Source: Aeromonas diversa CDC 2478-85 (GTDB lineage: Bacteria > Pseudomonadota > Gammaproteobacteria > Enterobacterales > Aeromonadaceae). From it: a DNA stretch of 34,841 nucleotides. Made by a program: the position numbers and the translations under genes. Location of the stretch: contig NZ_CDCE01000011.1 in the NCBI RefSeq assembly GCF_000819805.1, positions 66,890 to 101,730 of the forward strand, written 5' to 3'. The notes beneath the pieces are model-generated. The model ran no database searches. It was not told the DNA's origin and was given only the letters and a program-made list of their open reading frames with translations. The first letter of the stretch is position 1. Every line of letters begins with the position of its first letter. This document shows, piece by piece, positions 7,999 to 17,513 of the stretch.

Positions 7999-8301
7999 TT
8001 AAGCGGGGTCATCCTCCATCTCGGACTCGACCAGGCGAGCCTCGACATCGGTCAACGCCTGCTGCAACAGGGTGCGCGCCGCCAGCAGGTCGCCCTTGTG
8101 CAACCGCTCGAAGAGATGCTGTTGGATCACCCTGTGGAGCTGCTCCACCGTGACCGGCTCGAGCGCCTCCTTCTCCAGTTCTTCGTTGAGTTCGTCTGTG
8201 GTACTACGCAGCAAACCGTGCAACTGAGCCAGCACGCGTCGCTCTCCGTCACGGATCAGGCTCAGTCTGCGAGTCTGGTGCTGCTCTATGGTGTGCGTCA
8301 T
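7999..8301 (-). CDS. Conserved-looking small protein of unknown function
   Basis: I do not recognise this 100-residue protein. It is soluble, strongly charged and largely helical, with heptad-like stretches (LHGLLRSTTDELNEELEKEAL, then VEQLHRVIQQHLFERLHKGDLLAARTLLQQALTDVEARL) and an acidic C-terminus (ESEMEDDPA), so a helical bundle or short coiled coil is likely. ATG at 8301 is chosen because AAGGAG lies 4 nt upstream; an upstream ATG at 8352 lacks a ribosome site. It is divergent from cutA, and no signal peptide or membrane segment is visible. Confidence 0.75.
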   Translation of the reverse strand: MTHTIEQHQTRRLSLIRDGERRVLAQLHGLLRSTTDELNEELEKEALEPVTVEQLHRVIQQHLFERLHKGDLLAARTLLQQALTDVEARLVESEMEDDPA

Positions 8302-8400
8302 AAAACTCCTTGTATCTTCGACACATGCCGAGTCGGCAGAGTGATTCTGCACCCGCCGGGTAATGGCCGTCTATCACCCAATGAGGAGAGAGTGTCACTA

Positions 8401-8429
8401 CTGTCATTTTTCCCCTCGGCTTGTATAGT
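8401..8429 (+). promoter_or_regulatory. Sigma-70-type promoter for cutA-dsbD
   Basis: CTGTCA (8401-8406) and TATAGT (8424-8429) are separated by exactly 17 bp, matching the -35 and -10 consensus at 4 and 5 of 6 positions. This predicts a start near 8436 and a leader of about 25 nt before the cutA ATG at 8461. Confidence 0.55.
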
Positions 8430-8460
8430 GGTGAACCGATTTCTCTGACCCGTTTGTGCC

Positions 8461-8778
8461 ATGACAGAAGCCATAGTGGTGCTCTGCACCTGTCCCGACG
8501 CCGCCAGCGCCGACCGCCTGTGCGAGGCGCTGCTGGACGCCCGTCTCGCCGCCTGCATCAACCAGCTTCCCGCCGTCACCTCGGTCTACCGCTGGGAAGG
8601 CAAGGTCGAGCGCGCCAGCGAGATCCAGCTGGTCATCAAGAGCGCGGCCCGCCACCAGGCTGCCATCACGGCCTGTATCCTGGCTCACCACCCCTATCAG
8701 GTGCCGGAGATCCTGACCCTGACGGTCAGCGGTGGCCACGCCCCCTATCTCGCCTGGCTGGACGAGGAGACCCGATGA
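8461..8778 (+). CDS. cutA: Divalent-cation tolerance protein CutA
   Basis: CutA is a small trimeric cytoplasmic protein linked to copper and other divalent-metal tolerance; its biochemical role is still unclear. The 105 residues match the family length. Motifs include the N-terminal VVLCTCPD strand, LAACINQLPAVTSVYRWEGKVE and HPYQVPEIL, the last two being the most conserved family blocks. The TGA overlaps the ATG of dsbD (ATGA), as in the E. coli cutA-dsbD pair, so the two are translationally coupled. Confidence 0.96.
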   Translation: MTEAIVVLCTCPDAASADRLCEALLDARLAACINQLPAVTSVYRWEGKVERASEIQLVIKSAARHQAAITACILAHHPYQVPEILTLTVSGGHAPYLAWLDEETR

Positions 8779-10523
8779 TCCGTCTGCTTCTGCTGCTCAC
8801 CTGCCTGCTGGGCACCGCCCTGCCGACCCACGCCGCCTCGAGCGATCTGCTCGGCGCCCTCGGCATCGAGCAGGCCCCTCGTTTTCTCAAGGTAGACGAG
8901 GCGTTTCGCCTGGAGAGCCACCAGGAGGGCAACCAGCTGCGGCTGACCCTGCACATCGCCGACGACTACTACCTCTATCGCCACCGCTTTTCCTTCAAGG
9001 GCGAGGGGGTGACCTTCGCCGAGCCCGAGCTCCCCGCCGGCCTCCCCCACGAGGATGACTTCTTCGGCAAGAGCGAGATCTACACCCACAGCGTCACCCT
9101 CCCCCTCACCCTGCTCGAGGCGAGCCAGGGAGCGACGCTGCGCCTCTCCTACCAGGGCTGCACCGAGGGGCTCTGCTATCCGCCAACCGACCAGCTGGTG
9201 ACCATAGCGCCCATCGCCGGCGCACCGCCCGTGCAGGACAGCGCCGCCCCGGCCAGCGAGCAGGAGCGGCTGGCCGCCTCCCTCGGCAGCCAGGGACAGT
9301 GGCTGAGCGTGGCCGCCTTCTTCGCCCTGGGGCTGGGACTCGCCTTCACCCCCTGCGTCTTCCCCATGTACCCGATCCTGACCGGCATCATCGCCGGGGC
9401 TGGGGCGCGCCTCTCCACCGGCCGCGCCTTCGCCCTCTCCATGGCCTATGTGCAGGGGATGGCGCTCACCTACACCCTGCTCGGGCTGGTGGTGGCCTCG
9501 GCGGGGCTGCAGTTCCAGGCCGCCTTGCAGGCGCCGGCCGTGCTCATCACCCTGTCAGTGCTGTTCGTGCTGCTCGCCCTCTCCATGTTCGGGGTCTACA
9601 CCCTGCAGCTCCCCTCGGCGCTGCAAACCCGCCTCGCGGGTCTGTCCAACCGCCAGCAGGGAGGGCGCCTGGCCGGCGTCACCCTGATGGGCATGATCTC
9701 GGGGCTGGTCTGCTCCCCCTGCACCACGGCCCCCCTCTCGGGCGCCCTGCTCTACGTAGCCCAGAGCGGCGATCTGCTGCTCGGGGGCGTCGCCCTCTAC
9801 GCCCTGTCGCTCGGCATGGGGCTGCCCCTGCTGCTGCTCGGCACCTCGGGCGGGCGCCTGCTGCCCAAGGCCGGCGCCTGGATGGACAGGGTCAAGCAGC
9901 TGTTTGGCTTCGCCCTGCTGGCGGTGCCCCTGCTGCTGCTCTCGCGCCTGTGGAGCGAGCAGATTGCCACCCTGGCCTGGATCGGCTGGGCCCTGCTGCT
10001 GTGCGGCTATCTCTATCACCACAACCAGCACGCCGCCGCGACCCCCTGGCGCAGCGTGCGCGGCTTCGTGCTGCTGCTCGCCATGATGGGCGCCGTGGTC
10101 ACCGCCCACGACACCTGGCGCGGTGCGCCGAGCAAGGTGGCCGCCCCCGAGGCACCGCAATTTGTGCGCATCAAGACCGCCGCCGATCTGGCGGCGCGCC
10201 TTGAAGCCGCCCGCGGCAAGCCGGTGCTGCTCGACCTGTATGCCGACTGGTGCGTGGCCTGCAAGGAGTTCGAGCACAAGACCTTCAGCGATCCGGCCGT
10301 GCGCCGCCGCTTCGCCGACATGGTGCTGCTGCAGGCAGACGTGACCGCCAACGACGATGACGACGTCACCCTGCTCAACGATCTCAAGGTGCTGGGTCTG
10401 CCGACCCTGATCCTCTACGACCGGGCGGGTCAGGAGGTGGCGGGCAGCCGTATCACCGGCTTTATGGAGCCAGCCCCGTTTGCCCAGCGCCTCGACCAGG
10501 TGATCATCAACCCATCGCCGTGA
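8775..10523 (+). CDS. dsbD: Thiol:disulfide interchange protein DsbD
   Basis: DsbD moves electrons from cytoplasmic thioredoxin across the inner membrane to DsbC, DsbG and CcmG, keeping them reduced. The 582-residue protein has a signal peptide (LLLLLTCLLGTALPTHA), a periplasmic alpha domain with Cys129 and Cys134 (CTEGLC), an eight-helix beta domain with FTPCVFPMYP (Cys194) and SPCTTAPLSG (Cys316), and a thioredoxin-like gamma domain with DWCVACKEFE (Cys493/Cys496). All six redox cysteines are present. An additional Cys313 gives VCSPC where E. coli has a hydrophobic residue. The start at 8775 overlaps the cutA stop and gives a clean signal peptide. Confidence 0.97.
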   Translation: MIRLLLLLTCLLGTALPTHAASSDLLGALGIEQAPRFLKVDEAFRLESHQEGNQLRLTLHIADDYYLYRHRFSFKGEGVTFAEPELPAGLPHEDDFFGKSEIYTHSVTLPLTLLEASQGATLRLSYQGCTEGLCYPPTDQLVTIAPIAGAPPVQDSAAPASEQERLAASLGSQGQWLSVAAFFALGLGLAFTPCVFPMYPILTGIIAGAGARLSTGRAFALSMAYVQGMALTYTLLGLVVASAGLQFQAALQAPAVLITLSVLFVLLALSMFGVYTLQLPSALQTRLAGLSNRQQGGRLAGVTLMGMISGLVCSPCTTAPLSGALLYVAQSGDLLLGGVALYALSLGMGLPLLLLGTSGGRLLPKAGAWMDRVKQLFGFALLAVPLLLLSRLWSEQIATLAWIGWALLLCGYLYHHNQHAAATPWRSVRGFVLLLAMMGAVVTAHDTWRGAPSKVAAPEAPQFVRIKTAADLAARLEAARGKPVLLDLYADWCVACKEFEHKTFSDPAVRRRFADMVLLQADVTANDDDDVTLLNDLKVLGLPTLILYDRAGQEVAGSRITGFMEPAPFAQRLDQVIINPSP

Positions 10524-10601
10524 CGGTGCGGCGAGGTTTCCCCTCGCCCTCCCCCGTGGCACAATCGCGCCTCCCGTTTCGCGCTGTATTCCGGAGTATC
10601 G

Positions 10602-11027
10602 ATGAAGAGATGGTTTTGGCTGCTTGCCCTGCTGCTCGGCGCGTGCAGCTCGGGGCCCAGTGAGGACGAGGTGAAGCGGCTGGTGCAGGCCCATCTGCAG
10701 GCCGAGCTCGGCAGCAGCCTGGTCGAGCCGGTTGAGCTGGCGATTGTGGAGAAAGAAGAGACCCAGGAAGGGCTTTACCGGGTGGCGGTGCGCTATCAGC
10801 TCCACTTCATGAAGGATTTTGCCGAGCTGGACACGACGAGCAACGACGATCTGGTCTACGACGGCAACGGCAAGTTTCATCAGGATCTGCCCCTGATGAC
10901 CCTGGAGTCCCGCTATGGGGAGTTCAAGGCCGGGGAGCGCCGCCCCCAGGAGAGCACCCTCTGGGTGGTCCACACCGAGCAGGGGTGGCGACTGGCCGAG
11001 CCGGTCGCAGCGCCACCTTTCCCATAA
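10602..11027 (+). CDS. Predicted lipoprotein of unknown function
   Basis: This 141-residue protein has a short signal peptide and a lipobox LLGAC (Cys at residue 15), followed by SSGPSEDE, so it should be lipid-modified. A serine rather than Asp follows the Cys, so outer-membrane sorting is expected. The mature part has an alternating pattern resembling DUF4878/NTF2-like lipoproteins (QEGLYRVAVRYQLHFMKDF, then WVVHTEQGWRLAEP), but I do not assign a family. ATG at 10602 has GGAG 6 nt upstream. It lies 78 bp after dsbD and ahead of a strong terminator, so it may be read with cutA-dsbD. Confidence 0.85.
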   Translation: MKRWFWLLALLLGACSSGPSEDEVKRLVQAHLQAELGSSLVEPVELAIVEKEETQEGLYRVAVRYQLHFMKDFAELDTTSNDDLVYDGNGKFHQDLPLMTLESRYGEFKAGERRPQESTLWVVHTEQGWRLAEPVAAPPFP

Positions 11028-11031
11028 AACC

Positions 11032-11054
11032 AAGGGCCCCGCAGGGCCCTTTTT
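11032..11054. terminator. Rho-independent terminator between the lipoprotein gene and hemE
   Basis: AAGGGCCC (11032-11039) pairs with GGGCCCTT (11044-11051) around CGCA and continues into a T-run ending at 11054. It lies between two convergent genes and may serve both, best for the plus strand. Confidence 0.85.
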
Positions 11055-11063
11055 GTTGCCTCA

Positions 11064-12131
11064 TCAGCCCCCGTGATAGGGGCGAGAGAGCTCGTGCACC
11101 GCGTCGACGAAGACGCCGGCGTGGGCCGGGTCCACATCCTGGTGGATGCCGTGACCCAGATTGAAGACGTGGCCCGTGCCCTCGCCGAAGCCGGCGAGTA
11201 TGGTGGCGACTTCCTCGCGGATGCGCGCGGGCGAGGCGTAGAGCATGGAGGGATCCATGTTGCCCTGCAACGCCACCTTGTCACCGACCCGGCGCTTGGC
11301 GTCCGCAATGTCGGTGGTCCAGTCCAGACCCAGGGCATCGCAGCCGGTGGCGGCAATCTGCTCGAGCCACTGGCCGCCGTTCTTGGTGAACAGGGTGACC
11401 GGCACGCAGCGACCGTCGTGCTCGCGGATGAGACCGTCGACGATCTTGTGCATGTAGTGCAGGGAGAACGCCAGATAGTCGCGCGGGGTCAGCACGCCAC
11501 CCCAGGTGTCGAACACCATCACCGACTGGGCGCCGGCGCGGATTTGGGCGTTGAGATAGAGGATGACGCTGTCGGCCAGCTTGTCGAGCAGCAGGTGCAG
11601 AGCCTGGGGATCGGCATACATCATCTGCTTGATCTTGGTGAACGCCTTGGAGCTGCCCCCCTCCACCATGTAGGTGGCCAGGGTCCAGGGGCTGCCGGAG
11701 AAACCGATGAGCGGCACCTCCCCCTTGAGCTCGCGGCGGATGGTGCGCACCGCATTCATCACGTAGCCGAGTTCATCCTCGGGATCCGGTACCGGCAGCG
11801 CCTGCACGTCGGCCAGGGAGCGCACCGGGCGCTCGAAGCGGGGGCCCTCGCCCTGCTCGAAGAAGAGGCCGAGCCCCATGGCATCCGGCACGGTGAGGAT
11901 GTCGGAGAAGAGGATCGCCGCGTCGAGCGGGTAGCGACGCAGGGGCTGCAGCGTCACCTCACAGGCCAGCTCGGCGTTGCGGCACAGGGACATGAAGTCG
12001 CCGGCCTGGGCGCGGGTTGCCTTGTACTCCGGCAGATAACGGCCGGCCTGGCGCATCATCCATACCGGGGTCATGTCGACCTCCTGGCGCAGCAGGGCGC
12101 GCAGGTAACGATCATTCTTCAGTTCACTCAT
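11064..12131 (-). CDS. hemE: Uroporphyrinogen decarboxylase
   Basis: HemE decarboxylates the four acetate side chains of uroporphyrinogen III to give coproporphyrinogen III in haem biosynthesis. The 355-residue protein is the expected length and collinear with the E. coli enzyme. Signatures include [15 protein letters not shown] near the N-terminus (with the substrate-binding Arg), [14 protein letters not shown] (with the catalytic Asp), [22 protein letters not shown], and [12 protein letters not shown] near the C-terminus. ATG at 12131 gives [16 protein letters not shown], matching the family; an ATG at 12143 would add four residues. It follows nudC after 87 bp, the conserved nudC-hemE order. 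Confidence 0.98.
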   Translation of the reverse strand: MSELKNDRYLRALLRQEVDMTPVWMMRQAGRYLPEYKATRAQAGDFMSLCRNAELACEVTLQPLRRYPLDAAILFSDILTVPDAMGLGLFFEQGEGPRFERPVRSLADVQALPVPDPEDELGYVMNAVRTIRRELKGEVPLIGFSGSPWTLATYMVEGGSSKAFTKIKQMMYADPQALHLLLDKLADSVILYLNAQIRAGAQSVMVFDTWGGVLTPRDYLAFSLHYMHKIVDGLIREHDGRCVPVTLFTKNGGQWLEQIAATGCDALGLDWTTDIADAKRRVGDKVALQGNMDPSMLYASPARIREEVATILAGFGEGTGHVFNLGHGIHQDVDPAHAGVFVDAVHELSRPYHGG

Positions 12132-12218
12132 CCCTACATCCAATCAGGTATCGAAAGTGCAACATTGTACCATCCCGAGCCCGTGGGCGGGACCGTCAAA
12201 GTGTGAGAGAGCGCAAAC

Positions 12219-13007
12219 TCAGGAGGCCTCGCCCTCGATGGCCGCCAGGGTCAGCTCGATAAGCCGGCGGGCAATGGTGCCCCGGGGCGGCAGACGGGGC
12301 AGGGCCGCCGGAGTGAAGAAGCCCGCATCCACCAGCTCTTCTTCCTGCACCGTCAGCTCTCCGCTCTCGTAGTCGGCCATGAACCCCATCATCAGGCTGT
12401 GGGGGAAGGGCCAGGGCTGGCTCGCCACATAACGGATGTTGGTGACCCGGATGCCGCTCTCCTCGAACACCTCACGGGCCACACACTGCTCCAGGCTCTC
12501 GCCCGGCTCGGTGAACCCCGCCAGCACTGTGTACATAGGGTCCACCGGTTGATGGTGACGACGGTGGGCGGCAAGCAGGATCTCGGCGCCGCGGCGCACC
12601 GCCACTATGATGCAGGGGGAGAGGCGCGGATAGACGGTGTGCCCCTCGCGGCAGACCATGGCCCACTCCCGTGTGCTCGGGACCGAGGGGGCGCCGCAGC
12701 TGCCGCAGAAGCGGTGGGTGCGGCGAAAGTTCACCAGCTGCCAGGCGCGACCGGCGAGGCGAAAGGCCTCCTCGTCGCCGGCCTCCATCAGGGAACGCAG
12801 GGGGGCAAAGCCCTCTCCCGGCTCCCCTTCTCCCAGATCGAGCAGATAGCAGGGGCGCCCCTGCCAGTGGTCGAACAGCTCGCCCGGACGATCGACAACG
12901 CCGGGGGGCGTTCCCTCAGGCACACGGCCCGCCGCGAGCCATAGACGCGCCTCACCGCCAAGGATGAACCAGAATCCCGGCTCTCTATTCAACCCCATGA
13001 TCTGCAT
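12219..13007 (-). CDS. nudC: NAD(P)H pyrophosphatase / RNA NAD-decapping enzyme NudC
   Basis: NudC is a Nudix hydrolase that cleaves NADH and removes NAD caps from RNA. The 262-residue protein has a complete Nudix box beginning GFTEPGE near residue 164 and continuing AREVFEESGI, followed by the NADH-specificity motif SQPWPFPHS. The zinc ribbon is unusual: CGSC (Cys101, Cys104) and Cys119 are present, but the fourth ligand is not Cys; the segment reads VCREGHTVYP, so His123 may substitute. ATG at 13007 and an in-frame ATG at 12998 are both possible; neither has a decisive ribosome site. It is divergent from rsd, as in E. coli. Confidence 0.95.
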   Translation of the reverse strand: MQIMGLNREPGFWFILGGEARLWLAAGRVPEGTPPGVVDRPGELFDHWQGRPCYLLDLGEGEPGEGFAPLRSLMEAGDEEAFRLAGRAWQLVNFRRTHRFCGSCGAPSVPSTREWAMVCREGHTVYPRLSPCIIVAVRRGAEILLAAHRRHHQPVDPMYTVLAGFTEPGESLEQCVAREVFEESGIRVTNIRYVASQPWPFPHSLMMGFMADYESGELTVQEEELVDAGFFTPAALPRLPPRGTIARRLIELTLAAIEGEAS

Positions 13008-13156
13008 GCCTTTTACTGATGAACGACGAAGGAGTCATGGTACTCCCGCGGAGCCAGCCTGCATATCCTCTTCATCCGGCTATTGACGCTCGCAGGGAAT
13101 TTACATAGTTATAGATTTGTTAGAGTGCCGCATCGTGCATGCACCATGGAGGGGAT

Positions 13157-13639
13157 ATGCTGAGCAAACTGGAGCAGACCAGGCAGAAGTATGCGGGACA
13201 ACACCGCGCCATCGATGCCTTTCTCGACGCCCGCCAGACCCTGCTGGTGGAGTACATAAAACTGGCGGGACTATCCGGGCAACGTAACAAGAGCCGCCCC
13301 CTCCCCTGTTGCACCGCCATCTCGCAGTTTTGCGATCTGCTGGTGGACTATGTCAGCGCCGGGCACTTCGAAATCTACGACCACGTGATGCACGCCTACG
13401 AAAATGCCAAGGGTGATCAACTGGTTCTCGCTCAAAGCATCTACCCCAAGCTGCGCGCCTGCACCGACTTCGCCCTGCGCTTCAACGACAAGTACGCCGA
13501 GGCCCAAGAGGACGACTTGCTGAGCCTGGACGAGGATCTCAACCGCCTCGGCCCGGTACTGGAGGAGCGCTTTCGCCAGGAGGACCAGCTGGTCAATGCG
13601 TTGCAACTGCTCGATCAGTTGACGACCACGACTCAGTAG
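13157..13639 (+). CDS. rsd: Anti-sigma-70 factor Rsd (Rsd/AlgQ family)
   Basis: Rsd binds region 4 of the housekeeping sigma factor in stationary phase, freeing RNA polymerase for alternative sigma factors, and also interacts with SpoT and HPr in E. coli. The 160-residue, all-helical protein carries the family block GHFEIYDHVMHAYE and the preceding KSRPLPCCTAISQFCDLLVDYVSAGHF. ATG at 13157 is chosen because GGAGG lies just upstream; an ATG at 13139 is in frame but precedes that site. A TTGACG hexamer at 13083 could be part of its promoter, but no convincing -10 is at the right spacing. Confidence 0.94.
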   Translation: MLSKLEQTRQKYAGQHRAIDAFLDARQTLLVEYIKLAGLSGQRNKSRPLPCCTAISQFCDLLVDYVSAGHFEIYDHVMHAYENAKGDQLVLAQSIYPKLRACTDFALRFNDKYAEAQEDDLLSLDEDLNRLGPVLEERFRQEDQLVNALQLLDQLTTTTQ

Positions 13640-13731
13640 CCGCCGTTTTTACGAGTCAGCTCACTGCCTCCTCCCTCGTGCTGGATTACACTTGGCAATG
13701 AGATGAACGCTCAACTATCGAGGAGAGCCCC

Positions 13732-14112
13732 ATGTCCGAGCGCCGCCGCTTCTCGCGGATCCTCTACTCCACCCCGGCCCGATTGAGCCAGGGAGATCGC
13801 CATTGGCAGACCGAGGTCATCGACCTCTCCCTGCAGGGGGCCCTGATCCGCCGCCCGTCTGACTGGAGCCACGGAGAGAGCCTCGACTATCACCTCACCT
13901 TCCATCTCACCGGCAGCGAGATCGAGATCAAGATGGAGGTCGAGCTCTCCCATCTCGACGACCAGAAGCTGGGCTTCTACTGCCACCACCTGGATATCGA
14001 CAGCGCCACCCACCTGCGCCGCATGATAGAGCTCAACGTGGGCGACGAAGAGCTGCTGCACCGGGAGCTCGAAGAGCTGCTCGCCGAGCACCTCGAACAT
14101 CCGCACCCCTGA
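13732..14112 (+). CDS. Small PilZ-domain protein (probable c-di-GMP receptor)
   Basis: This 126-residue protein is almost entirely one PilZ domain. The N-terminal arginine motif (ERRRFSR, residues 3-9) and DLSLQGA (31-37), matching the D/N-x-S-x-x-G signature, together form the cyclic di-GMP binding site. A helical acidic tail (GDEELLHRELEELLAEHLEH) follows and could mediate contact with a partner. It lies 92 bp after rsd and ends with its own terminator, so it is probably a separate unit. Downstream target, such as motility or surface attachment, cannot be deduced. Confidence 0.9.
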   Translation: MSERRRFSRILYSTPARLSQGDRHWQTEVIDLSLQGALIRRPSDWSHGESLDYHLTFHLTGSEIEIKMEVELSHLDDQKLGFYCHHLDIDSATHLRRMIELNVGDEELLHRELEELLAEHLEHPHP

Positions 14113-14115
14113 TAC

Positions 14116-14145
14116 GCGGGGCCTCGGGGCCCCGCCTTCGTTTTT
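14116..14145 (+). terminator. Rho-independent terminator after the PilZ gene
   Basis: GCGGGGCC (14116-14123) pairs with GGCCCCGC (14128-14135) around TCGG; a run of five T follows at 14141-14145. Confidence 0.85.
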
Positions 14146-14211
14146 ACCGCCCCTGACAAGGCCCGTGGCGACCGTCACGCCGGGGGCAGCAACCCCGAGG
14201 CAGGACGCCCG

Positions 14212-15135
14212 ATGAACTTCACCTTTCGCCAGATCCGCTACTTCGTGGCGGTGGCCGATTGTCTCTCGGTCAGCCGCGCCGCCCAGGAGCTGCACATCTC
14301 CCAATCCGCCGTGACCGGCGCCATCCGCGAGCTCGAAGAGGGGGTCGGCGCCACCCTGTTCGAGCGGGGGCCGCGCGGCATGACCCTGACCCCCCAGGGA
14401 CACCAGTTCCTGCTGCACGCCCGCCGCATTCTCGGCGCCATGAGCGACGCCACTCACTCCCTCAAGGGGACGGCGAGCAAGGAAGAGGGCAGCCTCACCA
14501 TAGGCGTCACCAGCCTGGTGGCGGGCTACTACCTCTCCGATGCCCTGGGGCGCTTTCGCCGCCTGTTTCCCGGGGTGCACATCGAGGTGAAAGAGGATGA
14601 GCAGGCCTTTCTCGAGCACCAGATCGTCAACGGCGAGATCGACGTGGGGCTCTTGATGACCAACCGCACCATCCGCCACGAGGCGTTCGAGACCGAGCTG
14701 CTGACCCGCTCCCCCTTGCGTCTCTGGCTGCCGGCCAACCACCCCCTGTGCGCCCAACCCAGCCTCTCGCTCACCGAGCTGGCCGGGGAGCCCCTCATCG
14801 CCCTCACCGCCGATCAGATGGAGCAGGTGATCCAGGCGGGCCTGCGCCGCTACGGCCTGCGCCCGCGTATCGTGCTGCGTACCGGCTCGGTGGAGGCGGT
14901 GCGCAGCCTGGTCACCAGCCACCTGGGGCTGGCCCTGCTACCGGATTTTGCCTATCGCCCCTGGTCCCTGGAGCAGGAGCGGGTCGAGGCGCGCGAGATC
15001 AAGGAGCCAATCCCGGCCATCGATATCGGCCTGGTGTGGCGACGCGGCTCCCACCTGCCCTGGGAGGCCAGGGAATTTATCGAGATCGCCAAGGAGCAGG
15101 GGCGGCTGCGCGCCCGCCTCGCCCCCGGCCGCTAG
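14212..15135 (+). CDS. LysR-family regulator next to the ydcSTUV-patD operon
   Basis: This 307-residue LysR-type regulator has an N-terminal HTH (RQIRYFVAVADCLSVSRAAQELHISQSAVTGAIRELEE) and an effector-binding domain starting near residue 90 (LTIGVTSLVAGYYLSDALGRFRRLFPGV). It points the same way as the ABC operon, with 206 bp between its stop and ydcS. In E. coli the neighbour of ydcSTUV-patD is ydcR, a MocR/GntR-type regulator, so this is a different class in the same position. Control of polyamine or GABA-aldehyde genes is inferred from location. Its ATG at 14212 sits behind the PilZ terminator, so it has its own promoter. Confidence 0.93.
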   Translation: MNFTFRQIRYFVAVADCLSVSRAAQELHISQSAVTGAIRELEEGVGATLFERGPRGMTLTPQGHQFLLHARRILGAMSDATHSLKGTASKEEGSLTIGVTSLVAGYYLSDALGRFRRLFPGVHIEVKEDEQAFLEHQIVNGEIDVGLLMTNRTIRHEAFETELLTRSPLRLWLPANHPLCAQPSLSLTELAGEPLIALTADQMEQVIQAGLRRYGLRPRIVLRTGSVEAVRSLVTSHLGLALLPDFAYRPWSLEQERVEAREIKEPIPAIDIGLVWRRGSHLPWEAREFIEIAKEQGRLRARLAPGR

Positions 15136-15341
15136 GCGCGCAGACCGCAGCGCAAAGCGCCCGGTGCTTGGCAGCGGCCCGGCGTAGCGCCATACGCCCG
15201 TCATCAGCCTCACACGACGTCGATATCACTTTTCTCGATAGCTCCCCGCCTAAAAATTGAAATTCTCATCGCGCGCTCCCTCTCCTACGCTCATTCGAGC
15301 GTTAACAGGATGTTAAATCACTACTAAAGAAGGAGATCACC

Positions 15342-16469
15342 ATGAGGCTGACCGCACTCTGTCTCGGATTGCTGGCGTCGTCCCTGCCGCTGCACGCGGC
15401 GCAGCAGGGAGAAGGCCAGGTCGATATCGTCGCCTGGGCCGGCTACGTGGAGCGGGGCGAGACCGACAAGAACTACGACTGGGTCACCGGCTTCGAGAAG
15501 GCCACCGGTTGCAAGGTAACGGTCAAGACTGCCGCCACCTCGGACGAGATGGTGGCCCTGATGAACGAGGGGGGCTTCGATCTGGTGACCGCCTCGGGGG
15601 ATGCCAGCCTGCGCCTCATCGCCGGTGGCAAGGTGCAGCCCATCGATCTCTCGCGCATCCCGAGCTGGAACAAGATAGACCCGCGCCTGCAAAACGCCAC
15701 CTGGCACAAGGTGGGCGGCAAGCACTATGGGGTGCCCTACCAGTGGGGCTCCAACGTTTTGATGTACAACACCAAGGTGTTCCCCCAGGCACCCGACTCC
15801 TGGTCCGTGGTGTTCGAGCCCCAGACCCTGCCGGACGGCAAGCCCAACAAGGGGCGCATCCAGGCCTTCGACGGCCCCATCTACATCGCCGATGCCGCCC
15901 TCTACCTGATGACCCACAAGCCCGAGCTCGGTATCAAGGACCCCTATGAACTGAACGAGGACCAGTACAAGGCCAGCCTGGATCTGCTGCGCCAGCAGCG
16001 TCAGCTGGTGGGCCGCTACTGGCACGATGCCTTCGTGCAGATCGACGACTTCAAGAACGAAGGGGTGGTGGCGTCGAGCTCCTGGCCGTTCCAGGCCAAC
16101 GCCCTGATAGCCGAGAAGCAGCCCATCGCCACCATGGTGCCCAAGGAGGGGGTGACCGGCTGGGCCGACACCACCATGCTGCACAGCGAGGCCAAGCACC
16201 CGGTGTGCGCCTATCAGTGGCTCGAGCACTCCCTCAACCCCAAGTTGCAGGGGGATCTCGCCGCCTGGTTTGGCTCTGTGCCCGTGGTGCCCGCCGCCTG
16301 TCAGGGCAACGCCCTGCTCGGGGACAAGGGGTGTCAGACCAACGGCGCCGACAACTTCGACAAGGTGCACTTCTGGCGCACCCCCACCGCCCAATGTCAG
16401 ACCCAGGGCGCCTGCGTGCCTTACTACCGCTGGGTCTCCGACTACATCGCCGTGCTCGGCGGCCGCTGA
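15342..16469 (+). CDS. ydcS: Polyamine-type ABC transporter substrate-binding protein
   Basis: This 375-residue periplasmic solute-binding protein has a clear signal peptide (MRLTALCLGLLASSLPLHA) and the PotD/PotF-type fold, starting VDIVAWAGYVERG. It is the first gene of an operon whose order (binding protein, ATPase, two permeases, aldehyde dehydrogenase) equals E. coli ydcSTUV-patD, so YdcS is the best name. Putrescine is the likely ligand; E. coli YdcS was also reported to have polyhydroxybutyrate synthase activity. AAGGAG lies 7 nt before the ATG. The upstream gap has CGCTC-N4-GAGCG at 15288-15301, a possible regulator site. Six cysteines cluster in the C-terminal third, suggesting disulfides. 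Confidence 0.9.
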   Translation: MRLTALCLGLLASSLPLHAAQQGEGQVDIVAWAGYVERGETDKNYDWVTGFEKATGCKVTVKTAATSDEMVALMNEGGFDLVTASGDASLRLIAGGKVQPIDLSRIPSWNKIDPRLQNATWHKVGGKHYGVPYQWGSNVLMYNTKVFPQAPDSWSVVFEPQTLPDGKPNKGRIQAFDGPIYIADAALYLMTHKPELGIKDPYELNEDQYKASLDLLRQQRQLVGRYWHDAFVQIDDFKNEGVVASSSWPFQANALIAEKQPIATMVPKEGVTGWADTTMLHSEAKHPVCAYQWLEHSLNPKLQGDLAAWFGSVPVVPAACQGNALLGDKGCQTNGADNFDKVHFWRTPTAQCQTQGACVPYYRWVSDYIAVLGGR

Positions 16470-16476
16470 TCCTGCC

Positions 16477-16495
16477 GGGCCGGCCACGCCGGCCC
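16477..16495 (+). repeat. Intercistronic hairpin between ydcS and ydcT
   Basis: GGGCCGGC (16477-16484) pairs with GCCGGCCC (16488-16495) around a CAC loop, with no T-run. Hairpins directly after a binding-protein gene commonly protect that transcript segment and raise its level over the permease genes, as after malE. Confidence 0.65.
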
Positions 16496-16514
16496 CTCAC
16501 TTCGGAGTCAATCC

Positions 16515-17509
<995 letters not shown>

Positions 17510-17513
<4 letters not shown>

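Noticed and set aside
9555..11033. 492-codon minus-strand open frame over dsbD and the lipoprotein gene
   Set aside because: Crosses two real genes and their gap; no ribosome site or domain.
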